Positions 30,531 through 42,330 of a stretch of DNA of 64,000 bases are shown here, piece after piece. A model generated the notes under the pieces. The model searched no databases. It was given only the letters and a program-made list of their open reading frames with translations, and had not been told where the DNA came from. The stretch is from Liopterus haemorrhoidalis (lineage: Eukaryota > Arthropoda > Insecta > Coleoptera > Dytiscidae). Within the stretch, counting starts at the first letter, position 1. Each line of letters starts with the position of its first letter. The DNA lies in contig OZ020611.1 in assembly GCA_963971575.1 (NCBI GenBank), positions 8,032,933-8,096,932 on the forward strand, written 5' to 3'. The translations under genes and the position numbers were made by a program.

Positions 30531-32100
30531 TTCGAGACGCTTTTACAAATCTCGAAGAAGTAGCGGTATAACTATCGAAGGTATAAGTTTATTCCAAAGT
30601 TCGCTTTTACAATGCATTTTTTATTGTCGGATAGTTATCCATGGTTTTATTGTAAATAAAATAAAGTTGGTATTGTTTGACACATAAAACTGACATATTA
30701 GAAAAGTCATATTTTAAATTGACATTACTGTTAACAACATCTTTGAGCATGTTTGGGGAAATATTGAGAGATGTCGAAATATTCGAGATAATTCTTTTAT
30801 TGTGGTATATCCGCTGCTTTAGTGTCAGCCTCTCGTACGCAAATATTCACAAAACCGCCTTCTAATAGAATCGAGCCCAAATACCGTCCAGGTGTGAATT
30901 TTCATAAGATCACCCTCTACTAGTATAATTCTATTAGAATCTATACCAAATGTCGTCCTTGTGATAATTCGCTCGTGTGCGGTGCAGTCTATATACAACC
31001 GCACGCGGTGGCACTGATTGTGGTTCATATTTATATATTGTAATCCTTTTTCACCGCGGAGCTTATGTTCCACTTATATACTGTGGACAAAAAAACGTGA
31101 GTAATAAGATTAAGCGTATACATATTATGTACAGTGGTGGACTGCCAAAATTGTAACAATTAGTTCTCTCAGGAGGAAAATTTCTCTGGTCAATAACAGG
31201 AGTATTCTTTCACTGTACAACAACATTAACACCAGTTCACATTTGAAAAATATAAAAATAAATAACAACTGGTTCGTTCGAACCGGCTCCAGCCAAGCAC
31301 TGCATATATACATATATAAAAAAAGGCATTATATGTATATAGTGTGGAAGGAGTAAGAGTGTTCAGTTAGATTCGAAGCGCTCCAAGTGCTAGGAACATA
31401 TTCCAGCGGTAATCGGCGGCAACTGTTCATTGCTACGCTATTAAAATATAAATAAAGTTATTATTTCACAACTGCATATAATCAAAACTGCTGAACAAAT
31501 ACATGGATAGAGGGATTACTGTACTATTATTATTTTGTATGGCAATGTCTAGGTTCTAGAGATTTCCAGGTCTCGTGCTCCGACATGACCTAACGATTAC
31601 TTTGTTTTACAGTAGCAGAGACCACCGGTTTTCGTGCCCTGTGAAGCAGGCTCCATATTTCCGAAAATTAATTCAGAAATACAGGCACTCATTGTATTTT
31701 GTATTGTATTGTATTGTAGAATCTGAGGCTACGGTTGCAACTGCCATTTTTTTTTTTTTTTTTTTAACCTTTTTGTCCATACTAAGCTGCAAGTGAGCTA
31801 ACCACTACGCTGCTGCCACCACAATTATATAACTGTAATAAAAATTCAAATAAAACGTTATAATATGACATTTATCATACGTCAATTTAATTTTTGCACC
31901 ATTGCTAGGTAACAAATATTTATTCACCAATCAGAGCGAGGAAATAACTTATACTGTCCTTTGTCTGAAGTGCAGTTGGCCGAATAAAATATTCTGGTGT
32001 TTATTCCGGTGTTTATCCTACCCGAGCTTTATCCGAGCATTGCAAAAGCGATTTTTTGACTTTATACCAGGAATAGCGTTATCCAAGCTTTATCCAACGT
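30531..32100. other. No gene seen
   Basis: AT-rich with a TTGTA microsatellite and T-run near 31690-31765. GCAGCAGCGTAGTGGTTAGC, read on the minus strand near 31820, looks like a tRNA A box without a B box. Confidence 0.4.
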
Positions 32101-32114
32101 TAGTAAAAGTTGCC

Positions 32115-32215
32115 CTTAGTTAAATAAACTTCTTTTATTTGTTCACTTGTCCGAATCCTATTCATTCATTAATTATATTACCTACGGACATAATTCATCA
32201 AACATATATTCTAGT
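32115..32215 (+). repeat. Copy of the TAAATAAACTT...CTACGGACATAATTC repeat
   Basis: TTAGTTAAATAAACTTCTTT through CTTGTCCGAATCC and TACCTACGGACATAATTCAT matches 42535-42630 closely. At 42.5 kb the shared block directly follows the hammerhead-like core; here the core is missing, so this copy is shorter at its 5' side. Confidence 0.6.
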
Positions 32216-33195
32216 GTCATTTGAATGACATCATGTTATATGTTGCCCATGACTGGTAAATGATTACTGGCTTTTTATCATATACCGTTTTTTAAGTAGC
32301 ATACACCAGGAGCATTCAAATATAATGAACAAAGTGGTCAATCGTTTCGTGGTCAATCAATTTATTTCGTCAGGAGATGCGTCGCGTAAAATTTTCAGTT
32401 TAAAATACATGCACTACGCTGTATGCGATGTTGCACCATCAGTTGAAACCACATATACTGGCCTTGTTCATTAATTTCTGGCACAAAGAGGATTTGAAGC
32501 ATCGTGCGATATTATTTACTAGTGAATGTAAGATTATTTCCATAAGAATCTATTAAAAAAAGATGATACCACCAACCTAAATTGTAGATCAATCACTCTA
32601 CGAGGGCGAATAGGTCAATTTTAAGTTTTCCGATCCCTAATACTGTTTGCACAAAAATTCACGTCATTTCTCTAAGCTAAACAATGGTCGATCCATTATA
32701 ATAAAATGTTTTGAGACCATAACACATTGTTGTGGCGTCAAAAACTCCATTACTAAATGCATGCGTCCATACTACAAGACAGACAAATTACAATTCATAG
32801 CTACAGACCAAACAAATTAGCAGTTCAAAATAGACAAGGTTCAACAACCTGAATATATTGTAAAAATGTGTCAAATAAAGTGTTCAATAGTTCCCAGTTG
32901 AATAAAACATTTTTTGGGCGAACATATCAAAAACAGTTCTTTTTTCTTATTTAGTACCGGCAAAAAGTGAATCTTTTTCGGTCTAGGCCGATTCGCTTAT
33001 TTTTTGCCGCTGGTAGTTAGAGCCATCTATGTGTCATTTCTTAAGTTCAAGATCTCCATGGTTACACTGAAACAACTGACAGTCAAACATTTATAATTGT
33101 AATAATTATTCAGTAACAATAAATTATCCAATGTAAATAAATAAATTTAATTTTTCTAATAAAAATTACGTTTGGTCGCTCAAAATTATAATGTG
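32216..33195. other. No gene seen
   Basis: AT-rich. An imperfect inverted repeat (TACCGGCAAAAAGTGAATC near 32955; GATTCGC...TTTTTTGCCGCTGGTA near 32990-33015) shares the CTTTTTCGGTC word with the foldback at 33202. Confidence 0.4.
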
Positions 33196-33201
33196 CATCT
33201 T

Positions 33202-33300
33202 GGCCAAAAAGATCGTTTTCGTCCTCATCTGTTTGAACTCCTCTGCTGCGCCTCGGCTTTCAAATTCAGATGCGACCGAAAAAGATCTACTTTTTGGCCA
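33202..33300. repeat. Foldback element, about 35-bp arms
   Basis: GGCCAAAAAG, ATCGTTTTCGTCC and CATCTG...TTTGAA run rightward from 33202. Their complements appear in reverse order ending at 33300 (CTTTTTGGCC preceded by GATC, CGGTC and CAGATG), with small gaps. The arms enclose about 25 bp of GC-richer loop. Confidence 0.6.
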
Positions 33301-33681
33301 TGGTACACAAAAATAACTATTATTTACAACTGTTGTAAATTTGAAACTAGAAATAACTTAGGTTCATAGCTGAAAACAAATCCATTCTAGTTGTGGCTAA
33401 ATTAAGTTTCCACTCATATTTAAGTTTTAAATCGCATTTGACAAGTATAAAATTATAATGAATGTATGGTATAAGTAGCGATAGACAGTTGTAAAAACTA
33501 GCTTATATTATTTAACCCTAATTATAGTAGGTTTCTGATTAAATCATACCTAAGTGGCATAAACAATCTGTAAATCTAATTAATCTTAAATCATAAACAT
33601 TAATGACATTTTGTGGTGTTCCTCAAGGTTCAATTTTGGGACCTTTACTATTTTTAAGTATATATTAATGACTTTGTGAAC

Positions 33682-33754
33682 TTCATTTAGATAGAACACA
33701 GCTCGTTAGGCGAAAATAGCCATCGTTGCTGTGCGCAAACATTTTTTAACTAAC
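33682..33754 (+). mobile_element. Hairpin micro-insertion, copy 5, opposite orientation
   Basis: The complement of the family hairpin occupies 33709-33736 (GGCGAAAATAGCCATCGTTG followed by CTGTGCGC) with the tail AAACATTTTTTAACTAACC. Upstream, CATTTAGATAGAACACAGCTC matches the extension seen at copies 2 and 8. It interrupts a LINE between the INDF and YADD motifs. No clean target duplication was found. Confidence 0.55.
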
Positions 33755-33792
33755 CGACTGACATTCCAACTCTTTAGGTGAAAAATTAATTC

Positions 33793-33860
33793 TGTATGCA
33801 GACGACAAAAAAATGTTTTGGCGCATAGCAACGATTGCTATTTGCATGTATGTCGACGAC
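33793..33860. mobile_element. Hairpin micro-insertion, copy 6, within the LINE catalytic codons
   Basis: TGTATGCAGACGAC (33793-33806) and TGTATGTCGACGAC (33847-33860) match at 12 of 14 bases and both encode the reverse transcriptase Y-x-D-D motif. The 40 bp between them are an A-run, TGTTTT and the hairpin 33820-33845. The duplicated catalytic codons show that the hairpin was inserted with target duplication. Confidence 0.75.
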
Positions 33861-34619
33861 ACTATCTTCTTTACTTATACAGCAACTTTTCAAGCCCAAT
33901 AAATATAAATTCAATAATATTAGACAAAGCAAACAGATGGTTAATTTCTAACAAATTAGCACTTAATGTTGAGAAAACTCGACAAATGTTCATTACTTTT
34001 AAAAATTATAACTATGACAAGCCTAGGTCTGTTTTTTGGGAGTTTATATTGATCCTACTCTGAAATTGACTCAACATATGAGCTTGATTATGGTTAAACC
34101 AGATAATGGTAGAAGCCATTATCTGGTTTGATGTGTTAAAAGAGAAATAAACTATGTAAATCGATTTTTTTATTCTTAAATCTCCACAATTCCGTTTCCT
34201 AAAATATTCTACGCATTTCTTATTTTGCCCTATTTCAATCTCACATATCGTATGCACTGTTAGCTTGGGGACATTCTGCTGCAGCGTGAAGAATATTTTC
34301 TTGCAACGCCGTGCAATCAGAATTTTAGCTGGAGTTCCGTACAAGGAAGATTGTACAATTTTTTTTATGAATTTTCAAATAATGACTTGGGTAGGAACCC
34401 CATTTCATATATCATTGTCTTCTAAATGCCCACAAAAATATAAAACCATTCAACAACTTTTGAACAGGTTCACTCACATAGTACTCGGAATAAGCGAAGC
34501 GTATTTACACACTTAACAAAATCAAGAAATGGTACAAATTATTACTATACCAAATTTTTTAATAAATTACCTGCGGAACTTTGTAACTTAGTCAATAAAT
34601 ATATAATTATTGTTATTAT

Positions 34620-36036
34620 ATCTATATTTCAAAATAAAATAAATGTATCTGTTTCACCAACTTTTCACCAAATAATTGTTTGTTTATAATTCATTTGGTG
34701 TTGTCTGCTTTTTAAATACAATTTTCTATTAACATAAAATTATAACCTTCTTTTGACCTTTTTAAAATTCAAAATAAGAATTAAAACTCCGAGTTGCATG
34801 TTTTAGTTTACAACGAGTTTTAAGTTTTATATCACGATTTTGCAAATAATTTTTTGTTTTATATCTATATTTCGCTTATAAATACTGGTAAGACTTATTT
34901 GCAACAGGCATAGGTGCTCAAGCAAACAAAACTGTATCTGCATTTTATTGATAGACTTTCGGTAACCAGTCGTAACATGTTTCTTAAAATTTCTGCAATT
35001 AATTCATTTTGTTAGTCATAAAAACACATGAAACCAAGTAAGCATCCATTTATGTTGGTTATCAAACAAGACTGTACTTGCCTGTAACAGGGCTGCCAAC
35101 TAAGCACATACAATATAACAAGACAACAATAACACTAAAGCGTCTTGGCGTAGTAATTAAGAGAAATGCCATCGACACATAATGACTTGTTTTTGCTAAT
35201 ACCACGAGATAAACCATCGTGATTACACAGCTTAGCACATAACGGCAACCCTCGCAAGATAAATCACAAACACTACTTGATCATTTGACGCTAATCTGCG
35301 TTGCACAAAGAACAAATATGCGTAAATTAATAAGATAATTGAGGAATATTTTGCATGAGATTATTATAAATTTACATAAGCTTCGTGATGAAGAAAATTT
35401 ATTGTGTCAAAACCACATACATGAAAGAACACCACAAAGAAGTAGCAAAGCAATAATATAGTCAAAAGAACTCGAAATTATGGAAAGGCAAAAGAGCATA
35501 ATTTGTAGGACACATTTCTGTCATAATATTTAAAATATTTGATTAAAAAGCTAGTAAAGAGTTAATACTTAGCGACCAAAAAATAACTTTACAACTTAAA
35601 TAAGCGGATATGTTGGTTCTTCTTTTATTTTGACAGCTAATAATTGACAGTTAAACAGTGTATACGGTGCAAATTTGTTGTACAGCATTTTCCAATTCAA
35701 CAACGCGTTTTACTTATTATAAGGTACCTACAAGAAAAATTTACAGCAACAAAAATCTACGACGATAAAAAACTGAACCATACATCCACCAGCCACCATT
35801 CTCTTAGGTCAAAAAAGCAATAAAGCATCATAAAGAATAGAACAACTGCATGAATATATGATATGCCCAACGAAATTCACAAGTTTTGAAGTGAAGCGCT
35901 TCGCAAGAAACTATATGATGAAATAAAACTTTAACGGTTTTTTTGAACAAAGTATTTATTTTAGAATACTTTATCGAAAAAAAGGCGTTTGAGTTTTATT
36001 TCATCATCTAATTCATTGTACATCATATAGTCTATA
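34620..36036. other. No gene seen apart from one satellite-like unit
   Basis: AT-rich. GTAACCAGTCGTAACATGTT near 34963 matches the satellite at 26624-27105. Otherwise nothing recognised. Confidence 0.4.
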
Positions 36037-36796
36037 TACGAGGGATGTTTCCAAAGTTCTGGGAATTTAGCTATAATTTTTATTATTTTGTTAATTTTCG
36101 TCAATATTACAATGTAGTTTTTCAACATAATCTCCATTTAACTGAAGACATTTATCCCAACGATAAACTAATTAACAAACAGCTCTTGAAGTTGACGACA
36201 AGTATCAGACCTATTGAGTTTCTGTTTTGGTCCCAACAGCTTTAGCACCTAGCGCAGCGAAACCTTGCTAACGCCCAAACAATCATGCAAGATGTCAGGA
36301 ACTTGTCGTGTACCTATCCCTAGGCGCACACTAATTTGACGAATAGTCATTCGCCTGTCCTCTTTCAGTAGGTCTTCGACGGCAGTAATGTTTCTTTCAT
36401 TTACCGACGTGCTTGGGCGCCCACTGCGTGAATCGTCTTCTAGTGATGTTCTTCCGGTTTTAAAACGATCGATCCACCGATAAACAGTACTTTTGGATTC
36501 TGCAGACTTACCAAATACTCCTTGCAGACGCTGAATAATTTCTCATGTTTTCACACCTACTTTCCACAAAAAGAAAATTATTGCTCTTTGAAATTTTGTT
36601 GCGTCTTCTATGGTTACAAAAACAGTGCTATGAAAATGCGTCTATATCAGTCGAACACCTAAATCAGACTGAACAATATTGCACTAGATAGTTGCATAAA
36701 CATGTCAAGACTTGTCTGGCACCAATAACATTGCCTCTAAGTTCTGCGTAATTTAATTATAGCACAATTCCCAGAATTTAGGAAACATCCCTCGTA
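36037..36796 (-). mobile_element. Complete mariner deletion derivative with TA target duplication
   Basis: CGAGGGATGTTTCCAAAGTT at 36039 and the complement of the segment ending at 36794 (CGAGGGATGTTTCCTAAATT) form inverted repeats of about 40 bp, continuing through CTGGGAATT..GCTATAATT. TA flanks both sides (36037-36038, 36795-36796). The 756-bp interior keeps, on the minus strand, the N-terminal helix-turn-helix half and the last 15 residues of a mariner transposase; the catalytic domain is deleted. Confidence 0.85.
36117..36620 (-). pseudogene. Mariner transposase, N- and C-terminus joined, catalytic core lost
   Basis: On the minus strand from about 36607: ATKFQRAIIFFLWKVGVKT, an in-frame TGA, EIIQRLQGVFGKSAESKSTV, YRWIDRFKTGRTSLEDDSRS, GRPSTSVNERN and EDLLKEDRRMTIRQISVRLG, then ILHDCLGVSKVSLR. 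After a break the tail RWDKCLQLNGDYVEK (36163-36117) follows. This is the paired helix-turn-helix of Mos1-like mariners with the GRPS hook, fused to the W.KCL.LNGDYVEK end. No DDE residues remain. The stop after VGVKT means a full-length product is not made. Confidence 0.75.
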
Positions 36797-37009
36797 GAAA
36801 AAACTATATATGATCATTTTGCTAGTACAAAGAAAAGAAAAGCTCTCCGAAAGCTATTCGTAAATTTCTGTGATATAACCCATCCATAAGAAACTAGATA
36901 AACTGGAATGTGCAAACTGTAATGGGATCTCACTTCTGTTCACCGAACGTAAGACCCTTTCAAATATTGTTTGCATCATTTTGTACCATACTCACAAGAA
37001 ATTGTTAGT

Positions 37010-37245
37010 GAGTAGGCAAGTTTTAGACCTAACAGGATCAACAAGAGATGTAATATTCTTCTTAAGACAAATCCATGGAAAAATGTTGGGAAGAAAACAC
37101 TAATGTTCATGTCTTTATTGATTTCAAGAAAACCTACATTAGCATTGTGCGTAACAAACTCGAGAAAATTTTGGACGAACTTGACATTCCCAGTAAATTT
37201 ACTAAGATGACAAAAGTGTGTATCAGGATCCATAAGCAAGTATGA
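37010..37245 (+). pseudogene. Non-LTR reverse transcriptase fragment (fingers/palm start)
   Basis: TGSTRDVIFFLRQIHG is read near 37036. After a one-base shift comes KCWEENTNVHVFIDFKKTYI, then SIVRNKLEKILDELDIPSKF and TKMTKVCI. This corresponds to the GRSTTDQIFTLRQI...CW...VH.LFIDFKQAYDSI.R..L...M.ELGIP.KL..L.K.C block common in LINE reverse transcriptases; the aspartate after AY is changed to I. The YADD part is not found within the next kilobase, so this is an isolated fragment. Confidence 0.65.
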
Positions 37246-37427
37246 AACCTTTTGTCACTGCGATAGTTCAGGCAATACAACATACGTAAAAAAAGTAATC
37301 AATTTGATTTCGTTCCTCGGGAACTGGCAAAGTAAGGACGAAACTACCCGATGTTCAGTACAAGTTTCAATTCGCTTGTGACACTCCACATTTACGTGAG
37401 TATATATTTTAGTGGTGCGTCATAAAA

Positions 37428-38280
37428 ATGGAGCAAAGAAATATTTAGCAGCACTAAGCAAACAAATTTTGTATGAAACTTCAAGAAAACGCAAGAAAAA
37501 CCTTCAACAAACAGACCGGGCTTACGGCTATCAAGTTATAACAGCCAGTCTTAAGAGTGGCACACTATGGGCCGTTCATTTTCGAAACAACGCATCAAAT
37601 CGACGCGAACTTCAGCTAATTTACCAGTGGCGGTCCGAAACACAAACAGCTGACTAATAAAATAATAAGTAATACACCATGTCACTGCTTTGCGTGCGCG
37701 CAGACGCAGGAACTCTCAGTCAAAAATTCGGTTCTGCGCAGTTGTTTCGAAAATGTACGGCATATAAAAGTCACCCTGACTCAAGAAAACGAGGTTGAGC
37801 ATATGCAAAATCAAAATAATGTTCATTTGTTTTTAAGACAGTCGAGGTATTCTGGATAAACCTATTGCACCTCAAAGTTGGATAGTTAATCAGAATTAGT
37901 ACTCAAAATTTCTCGAATGACTCGGGAAAAAGGTCATGCATACCCGGTTTGAGATTGTTGGATTCTGATGATAGCGCTTCTCATGATACGTTACTACCTT
38001 TAAGCAAGTTTTTGGTGAAAAAACGAGTGTTCCTGCGGTTTACAGTCCCATACTCTTCCGATCTGTATTAGTGGGACTTCTCCCTATTCTCAAGAATTAA
38101 AATCCACTTCAAAAGTCGCCGTGTTGATACTGTGGACAACATCCTGAAATTTTTATTAGACCACCTAAAGACAGTTCCAGTTTCGAAGTTCCAGCACTAC
38201 TTCCTGGAATGGGAGAAACATGTGTGTAGCTTCGGAAGGAAACTACATCTATTGGGAAATTGTAGATTTGTAGTAAAGTT
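37428..38280 (+). pseudogene. Decayed mariner (Mos1-like) transposase
   Basis: It starts MEQRN at 37428 with two stops, then NKFCMKLQENARKTFNK, resembling the MEQR..IKFC.KLGK.A.ET N-terminus. The centre is not recognisable. From about 37960: DDSASHDTLLPLSKFLVKKR (usual HDNAPAHTAL.V..FLA), then VPYSSDLY, stop, WDFSLFSRIKIHFKSRR (usual PPYSPDLAPCDFFLFPKLK) and a C-terminal region VDTVDNILKFLLDHLKTVPV, then QHYFLEWEKHVCSFG. The catalytic D-N pair has decayed to D-S. No terminal repeats could be matched. Confidence 0.65.
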
Positions 38281-38670
38281 ACCAAAACAAATTGTTATAG
38301 GAACAGTTTTTTTTTTTACTAACTCGTAAATTCTTTCTATTGTCCAACCGGTTATAAGTTTCTTGATAACAATTTAAACTTGGTGCTTATCTGATATACG
38401 TTGAGTAATAAATATAGTGTAAATTGATCCAAAAAAATACTTTGAACACAATAGTCAAAACCGCAAAATTGTAACAACAGATTATTATTTGCACTTTAGT
38501 AAATTAATATGCTTTGCAAATCATTTGTTTGCCTCAAATAATATTCTATGGCTTTGTATATAATATGATTGTGTATTAATTGTATACTGACATACTATAC
38601 GAAGTAAAATTTATTATACAATATAACAAAAATAATAAAATGACAGTAAATTAAATAATCTAGCAAAACG

Positions 38671-38720
38671 AGTTAGTTAAAATATTTGGCGTACGGCAAC
38701 AATGGATATTTACGCTTATT
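38671..38720. mobile_element. Hairpin micro-insertion, copy 7
   Basis: AGTTAGTTAAAATATTT leads into the hairpin 38688-38716, whose stem reads GGCGTA...TACGCT. The inner C-to-T change is matched by a G-to-A on the other arm, keeping the pair. I could not see a target duplication. Confidence 0.5.
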
Positions 38721-39335
38721 GGTTAAAATGAATGGCCAAACAAAAATTATAATACTAATAGGTTCCCAATAACTAAGTGGCGTATAGTGACAAATAAGGT
38801 TAATTCTCAGTTTTTTGTTGACATTCGGCATTAAATATATCAATGCCACGTGGTCAATATTTACCACGTTTCGTACCAGTCCTATTATCCTTGTACAAAC
38901 AGGTCACTTTATAGGTATTAAATACAAGGCTAAGACAACCCCTGCGCAGTCTGCACAGTATTGAAAGATAAAAATTCCAGAATTTGGATCCGAGTCTCTG
39001 AATGCTCTAGGAAACCCTGTTTTCGACTTGTTTCTTATTTGAAACATGTTCAATGAACTTGTGACATCAAAAGTGGCTGGTGAGTGGTTGAATTCGACTA
39101 CAATGATCACGTTGATTGTTAATAATTCGCTGCATTTTTTGAACATATTGAATTTGTTAATCGAATACCCATAAATAAATGTATACAAAAAAAAGAAATA
39201 ATAGCGGTGGGGAAAAAAAATCTATACAAACTAATACAGAAAAAACTTTCCAATAGAATTTTGACTATTTTCTTCAATATGCTAATTAAACGACGAATAA
39301 CTCTCTTCATCAACCGGAAAACAAAGGATCTAAAA
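38721..39335. other. No gene seen
   Basis: AT-rich; short minus-strand frames at 38673-38867, 38904-39188 and 39119-39376 have no recognisable domain. Confidence 0.4.
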
Positions 39336-39339
39336 CTAT

Positions 39340-40440
39340 TAAAAAGGTTTAACTCAAGGCTCTGTGTTGGCTCCATTACTCTTCAACATATATACCAGCA
39401 AACTACTTAAAACATGCTCTAGGAAGTTCATTATGTTGATTATCTGCAACAAAACATCCAAACATGAACAATGCAGCCAGTACATTAACATTTGTCAGAA
39501 ACAGGTCACTTTACAAATATTACCACCAATGACGCTAACTTCCGAATCCCAAAAAGCCTGAAATATTTACGTTTCATCTCAGTAATAAAGTTGTCTTGCA
39601 TGAACCAAAGGTTTCTTCACCGGAACGAAGCTTAAGCATACTCTACTTATTTAAGAACCAGCTTGAACAGATCTCTTTCATACAAAGAATGTCTGACAAA
39701 GATGTTCAAAAAAATAAAATAACTATCTACTACACCAACTGGCTGGATTCATATGCGGAGCTGATGTAAAATACATTGCGAACAGCGGCAATTGCTATGC
39801 TAGATCCGGTATGCTACAATAATACCCACACTTGCAAGGTGGACACCCAATTACACAAAACCATGCGTGTCATCACCGCAACTGTAAAATCAACTCCATC
39901 TAATTGTCTCCCGGTGATTTCTAACATCCCGTCTTTGAATGTCAGAAGATTCGATGCAACAAAATGAGAATGGAATAAAGCCAACTCATTGTCTACATAG
40001 GACCTGTCTATTAGACAAGATTTGAACAATCTGCCCTATGTTCGTCCTAAATGCATAACCACAATCTGAAATGATAGCTCTGTAAAATCATGATAAACAT
40101 ACCAGATCTATGAGACAATCAGTAGGACAGTGGCGATATAGCAAATAAGAAGATTTTTGATGATACTAAAATCTGATCACCGGAGTTTTCTCTTCCCAGA
40201 AATCTTTAGAGTTGAATCGCCAGAAAACTGGCCACGGAAGATGTAACGCCGTGATTAAGGTGTTCACCTGCGTGTGGCTGCATCTTTTTTAAAGAACGTG
40301 CCATATCATTCAGAACTTTTCGTTAAGAAAGGTCCAGACTGGAGTCGTAGAAATAAGTAGGACTACACCTAAAAGCAAGGAGTGGCTTTTAGTGCTCGAT
40401 ATAGGTGGAAATTTTTATGTATTGTATTTTTCTATTTTAA
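39340..40440 (+). pseudogene. LINE reverse transcriptase C-terminal half, heavily decayed
   Basis: KGLTQGSVLAPLLFNIYTSK at about 39345 is the LPQGSVLAPLLFNLYISD motif. From about 39775, TAAIAMLDPVCYNNTHTCKV, DTQLHKTMRVITATVKSTPS, NCLPVISNIPSLNVRR and, after a stop, EWNKAN match the ..YCAPVW..S.HT..VD.QLN.TMR.I.GT..STP..WLPVLSNI.PP.LRR block. From about 40215, RQKTGHGRCNAVI corresponds to the R.GHGR C-terminal motif, and TCHIIQNF to the following zinc-knuckle-like region. The Y-x-D-D motif is not recognisable. Several frameshifts and stops occur. Confidence 0.6.
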
Positions 40441-41235
40441 TGTATAATGTAATGTAACAACCAATTATTATTGTAGCTCCTTATATGAAATATATATACT
40501 TCAAGGAAATCTACAGATTATGATGCAATTCAAGAATACCAGAGTTTGATTTTTGTAGTATTTTTAGAGTATTTAAATTTTGGTGTATATGGACGAAACA
40601 TAGACTTAAACATATAGACATTACATCATATTTAAAAAGAAAATATCATATCTTTGATACCGTCCAGACCAATGGTTAATGGTGGAGTAGAAAGAATGAA
40701 AATATCCAATCATTGTATTCCATTTGAAACGCTACGTATGGAAAACATTCGATGTATGAGTAGAACGTTCCTTTACAAGGCAAGATCACGGCAACAAGCT
40801 TGCGAATCATTTTTTTAAGAAGTTACTTTAAATAAGACCTAGTAGATCTCACAATATTTGCAAATATTGGTTTCGATGTTTTAAAGCCGTTAATTTTAAT
40901 AACCAACCACAGCTAGAACGCTGCCAAGATAGAAAAGAAATGTTTTGCGAGTATTATTGTATGAAACTCCGTTCATACGCTAGAGAAAGTCGCGTGATAG
41001 TTGTCAGCTGCTCCAGCAACGACAAAACGATTCCACGAAACAGAAAAAATTCAGAAACTCGGTGCACATCCATTTTATTATTTATCAGACAACGTGAAAC
41101 GAACATTTTGAGCTATATTATTACCAGGAACGGAAAATGTTTTTTGTACAATAATCATAAACACACATTTATTGTTTTATTTTATTGGGCTTTCAATTTT
41201 TTAATATACGTCATCTTTGACTACTAGCAGGTGGT
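40441..41235. other. No gene seen
   Basis: AT-rich; the frame 40940-41227 has no recognised domain. Confidence 0.45.
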
Positions 41236-41238
41236 AAA

Positions 41239-41346
41239 ATCAAGTAATAATTGTGGACCATGGAAGGAAGTCGAGAGTTAGAACATAATTTAATCAAGTC
41301 ATAAATGTGGACTATGGACGGAAGTCAAGAATAAGAAAATAATTTA
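41239..41346. repeat. 54-bp tandem duplication
   Basis: ATCAAGTAATAATTGTGGAC at 41239 is followed 54 bp later by ATCAAGTCATAAATGTGGAC. The two units share GGAAGTC.AGA and TAATTTA with about nine differences. Confidence 0.8.
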
Positions 41347-41642
41347 ATCAGATCACGAGGATACAGTAGCTTCTACGCAATTTATAATTATTTTAATTTA
41401 CCAATGAACAAATAATCGCTAGAATAAAAAGCAGCTCATTACCTCTGAGGCTTTCAAATTTATACTAACCAACAATGAGTTTTAAAGATGTTTTACAAGT
41501 CATTTATAGCAGCTGTATAAAAAATAGTTGATTGGTAGTTAAAACCAACCAACTGCAGTCGAGTATTGTGATTGGTTAATGGCTGATTTCAGCAGCAAGT
41601 AAGATAGTTTCAGCTGCTAGTCGGTTAGTTTTTAGCTGTTAG

Positions 41643-42018
41643 TACCCAGCAAACATTTTTATACGGGCCAGTACTGGTAAAGCACATACTCCCCGGCATT
41701 GAAAGTAATGGGCCAGTACCCCGGTGTCCCCGGGGCCGTTACTGGCCCATTGATGTATCAGTTGCTGGCCCAGCAACGGTAAAGTGCAAAATAATCGCAT
41801 TAGTTGCAAGATTTATTTCTGATGGTTTTAAGTAAAAAGTATGAGTGAAGAAGAGTGCTTATAAAATGCTGGTAAAGTACTTCGTATAGGCGGAATGCGA
41901 AATACAAATGTGAAGTACATTATTAATACTGGCGTTGCACTTACTTTTGGTGCCAGTAAAGTACCAGCATAAAAGCAGTTTGCCAGCATTCGGCCGTTAG
42001 TTGAATGTTTGCTGGGTA
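41643..42018. mobile_element. GGCCAGT-rich MITE, copy 1, complete with TA duplication
   Basis: CCCAGCAAACATT at 41645-41657 is exactly complementary to AATGTTTGCTGGG at 42004-42016, and TA flanks each end (41643-41644 and 42017-42018). The 372-bp interior is GC-richer than its surroundings and packed with GGGCCAGTA, TACTGGCCCA, TGCTGG and CCAGCA words in both orientations. No transposase is encoded. Copies recur at 42023-42823 and 63645-64000. Confidence 0.85.
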
Positions 42019-42330
42019 GTTTCCCAGCAAACATTTTTATACGGGCCAGTACTGTTCAAGCACATACTCCCCGGCAATGAAAGTAATGGGCCAGTACCCC
42101 GGTGTCCCAGTGGCCGTTAGCTGGCCCATTGGTTTATCAATTACCAACTCAGCAGCGGTAAAGTGCAAAATAATAGCATTAGTTGCAAGATTTATTTTTG
42201 ATGGACCAGTGCTTATATTATACCCACTCTCTAGTATTTCAAATGTAATATATGTATATTTACCTTATACTTACCCAGTATTAAAATAAATTAATGGTTA
42301 GGTGCAAAATAAATACTCATTTGATCATTT

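Larger units (their letters stand above)
33600..34610 (+). pseudogene. CR1/Jockey-type LINE reverse transcriptase remnant
   Basis: Ordered motifs occur in changing frames: FCGVPQGSILGPLLF at about 33607, YINDFVN, then KLILYADDKKM at 33785-33812 and YVDDTIFF after an insertion, DKANRWLISNKLALNVEKTR, the thumb LGVYIDPTLKLTQHM, and a C-terminal block RAIRILAGVPYKEDC. The end is HSTRNKRSVFTHLTKSRNGT and FFNKLPAELCNLVNKY (to about 34600). These are the reverse transcriptase palm and the ..H.HNTR..........RNG...FN.LP tail of CR1/Jockey-like LINEs. Two hairpin micro-insertions interrupt it, one duplicating the YADD codons. The first half of the reverse transcriptase and the endonuclease are missing. 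Confidence 0.75.

Noticed and set aside
31790..31825. tRNA A-box-like GCAGCAGCGTAGTGGTTAGC on the minus strand
   Set aside because: No B box follows within 60 bp; an A-run comes instead, so a tRNA or SINE call is not supported.
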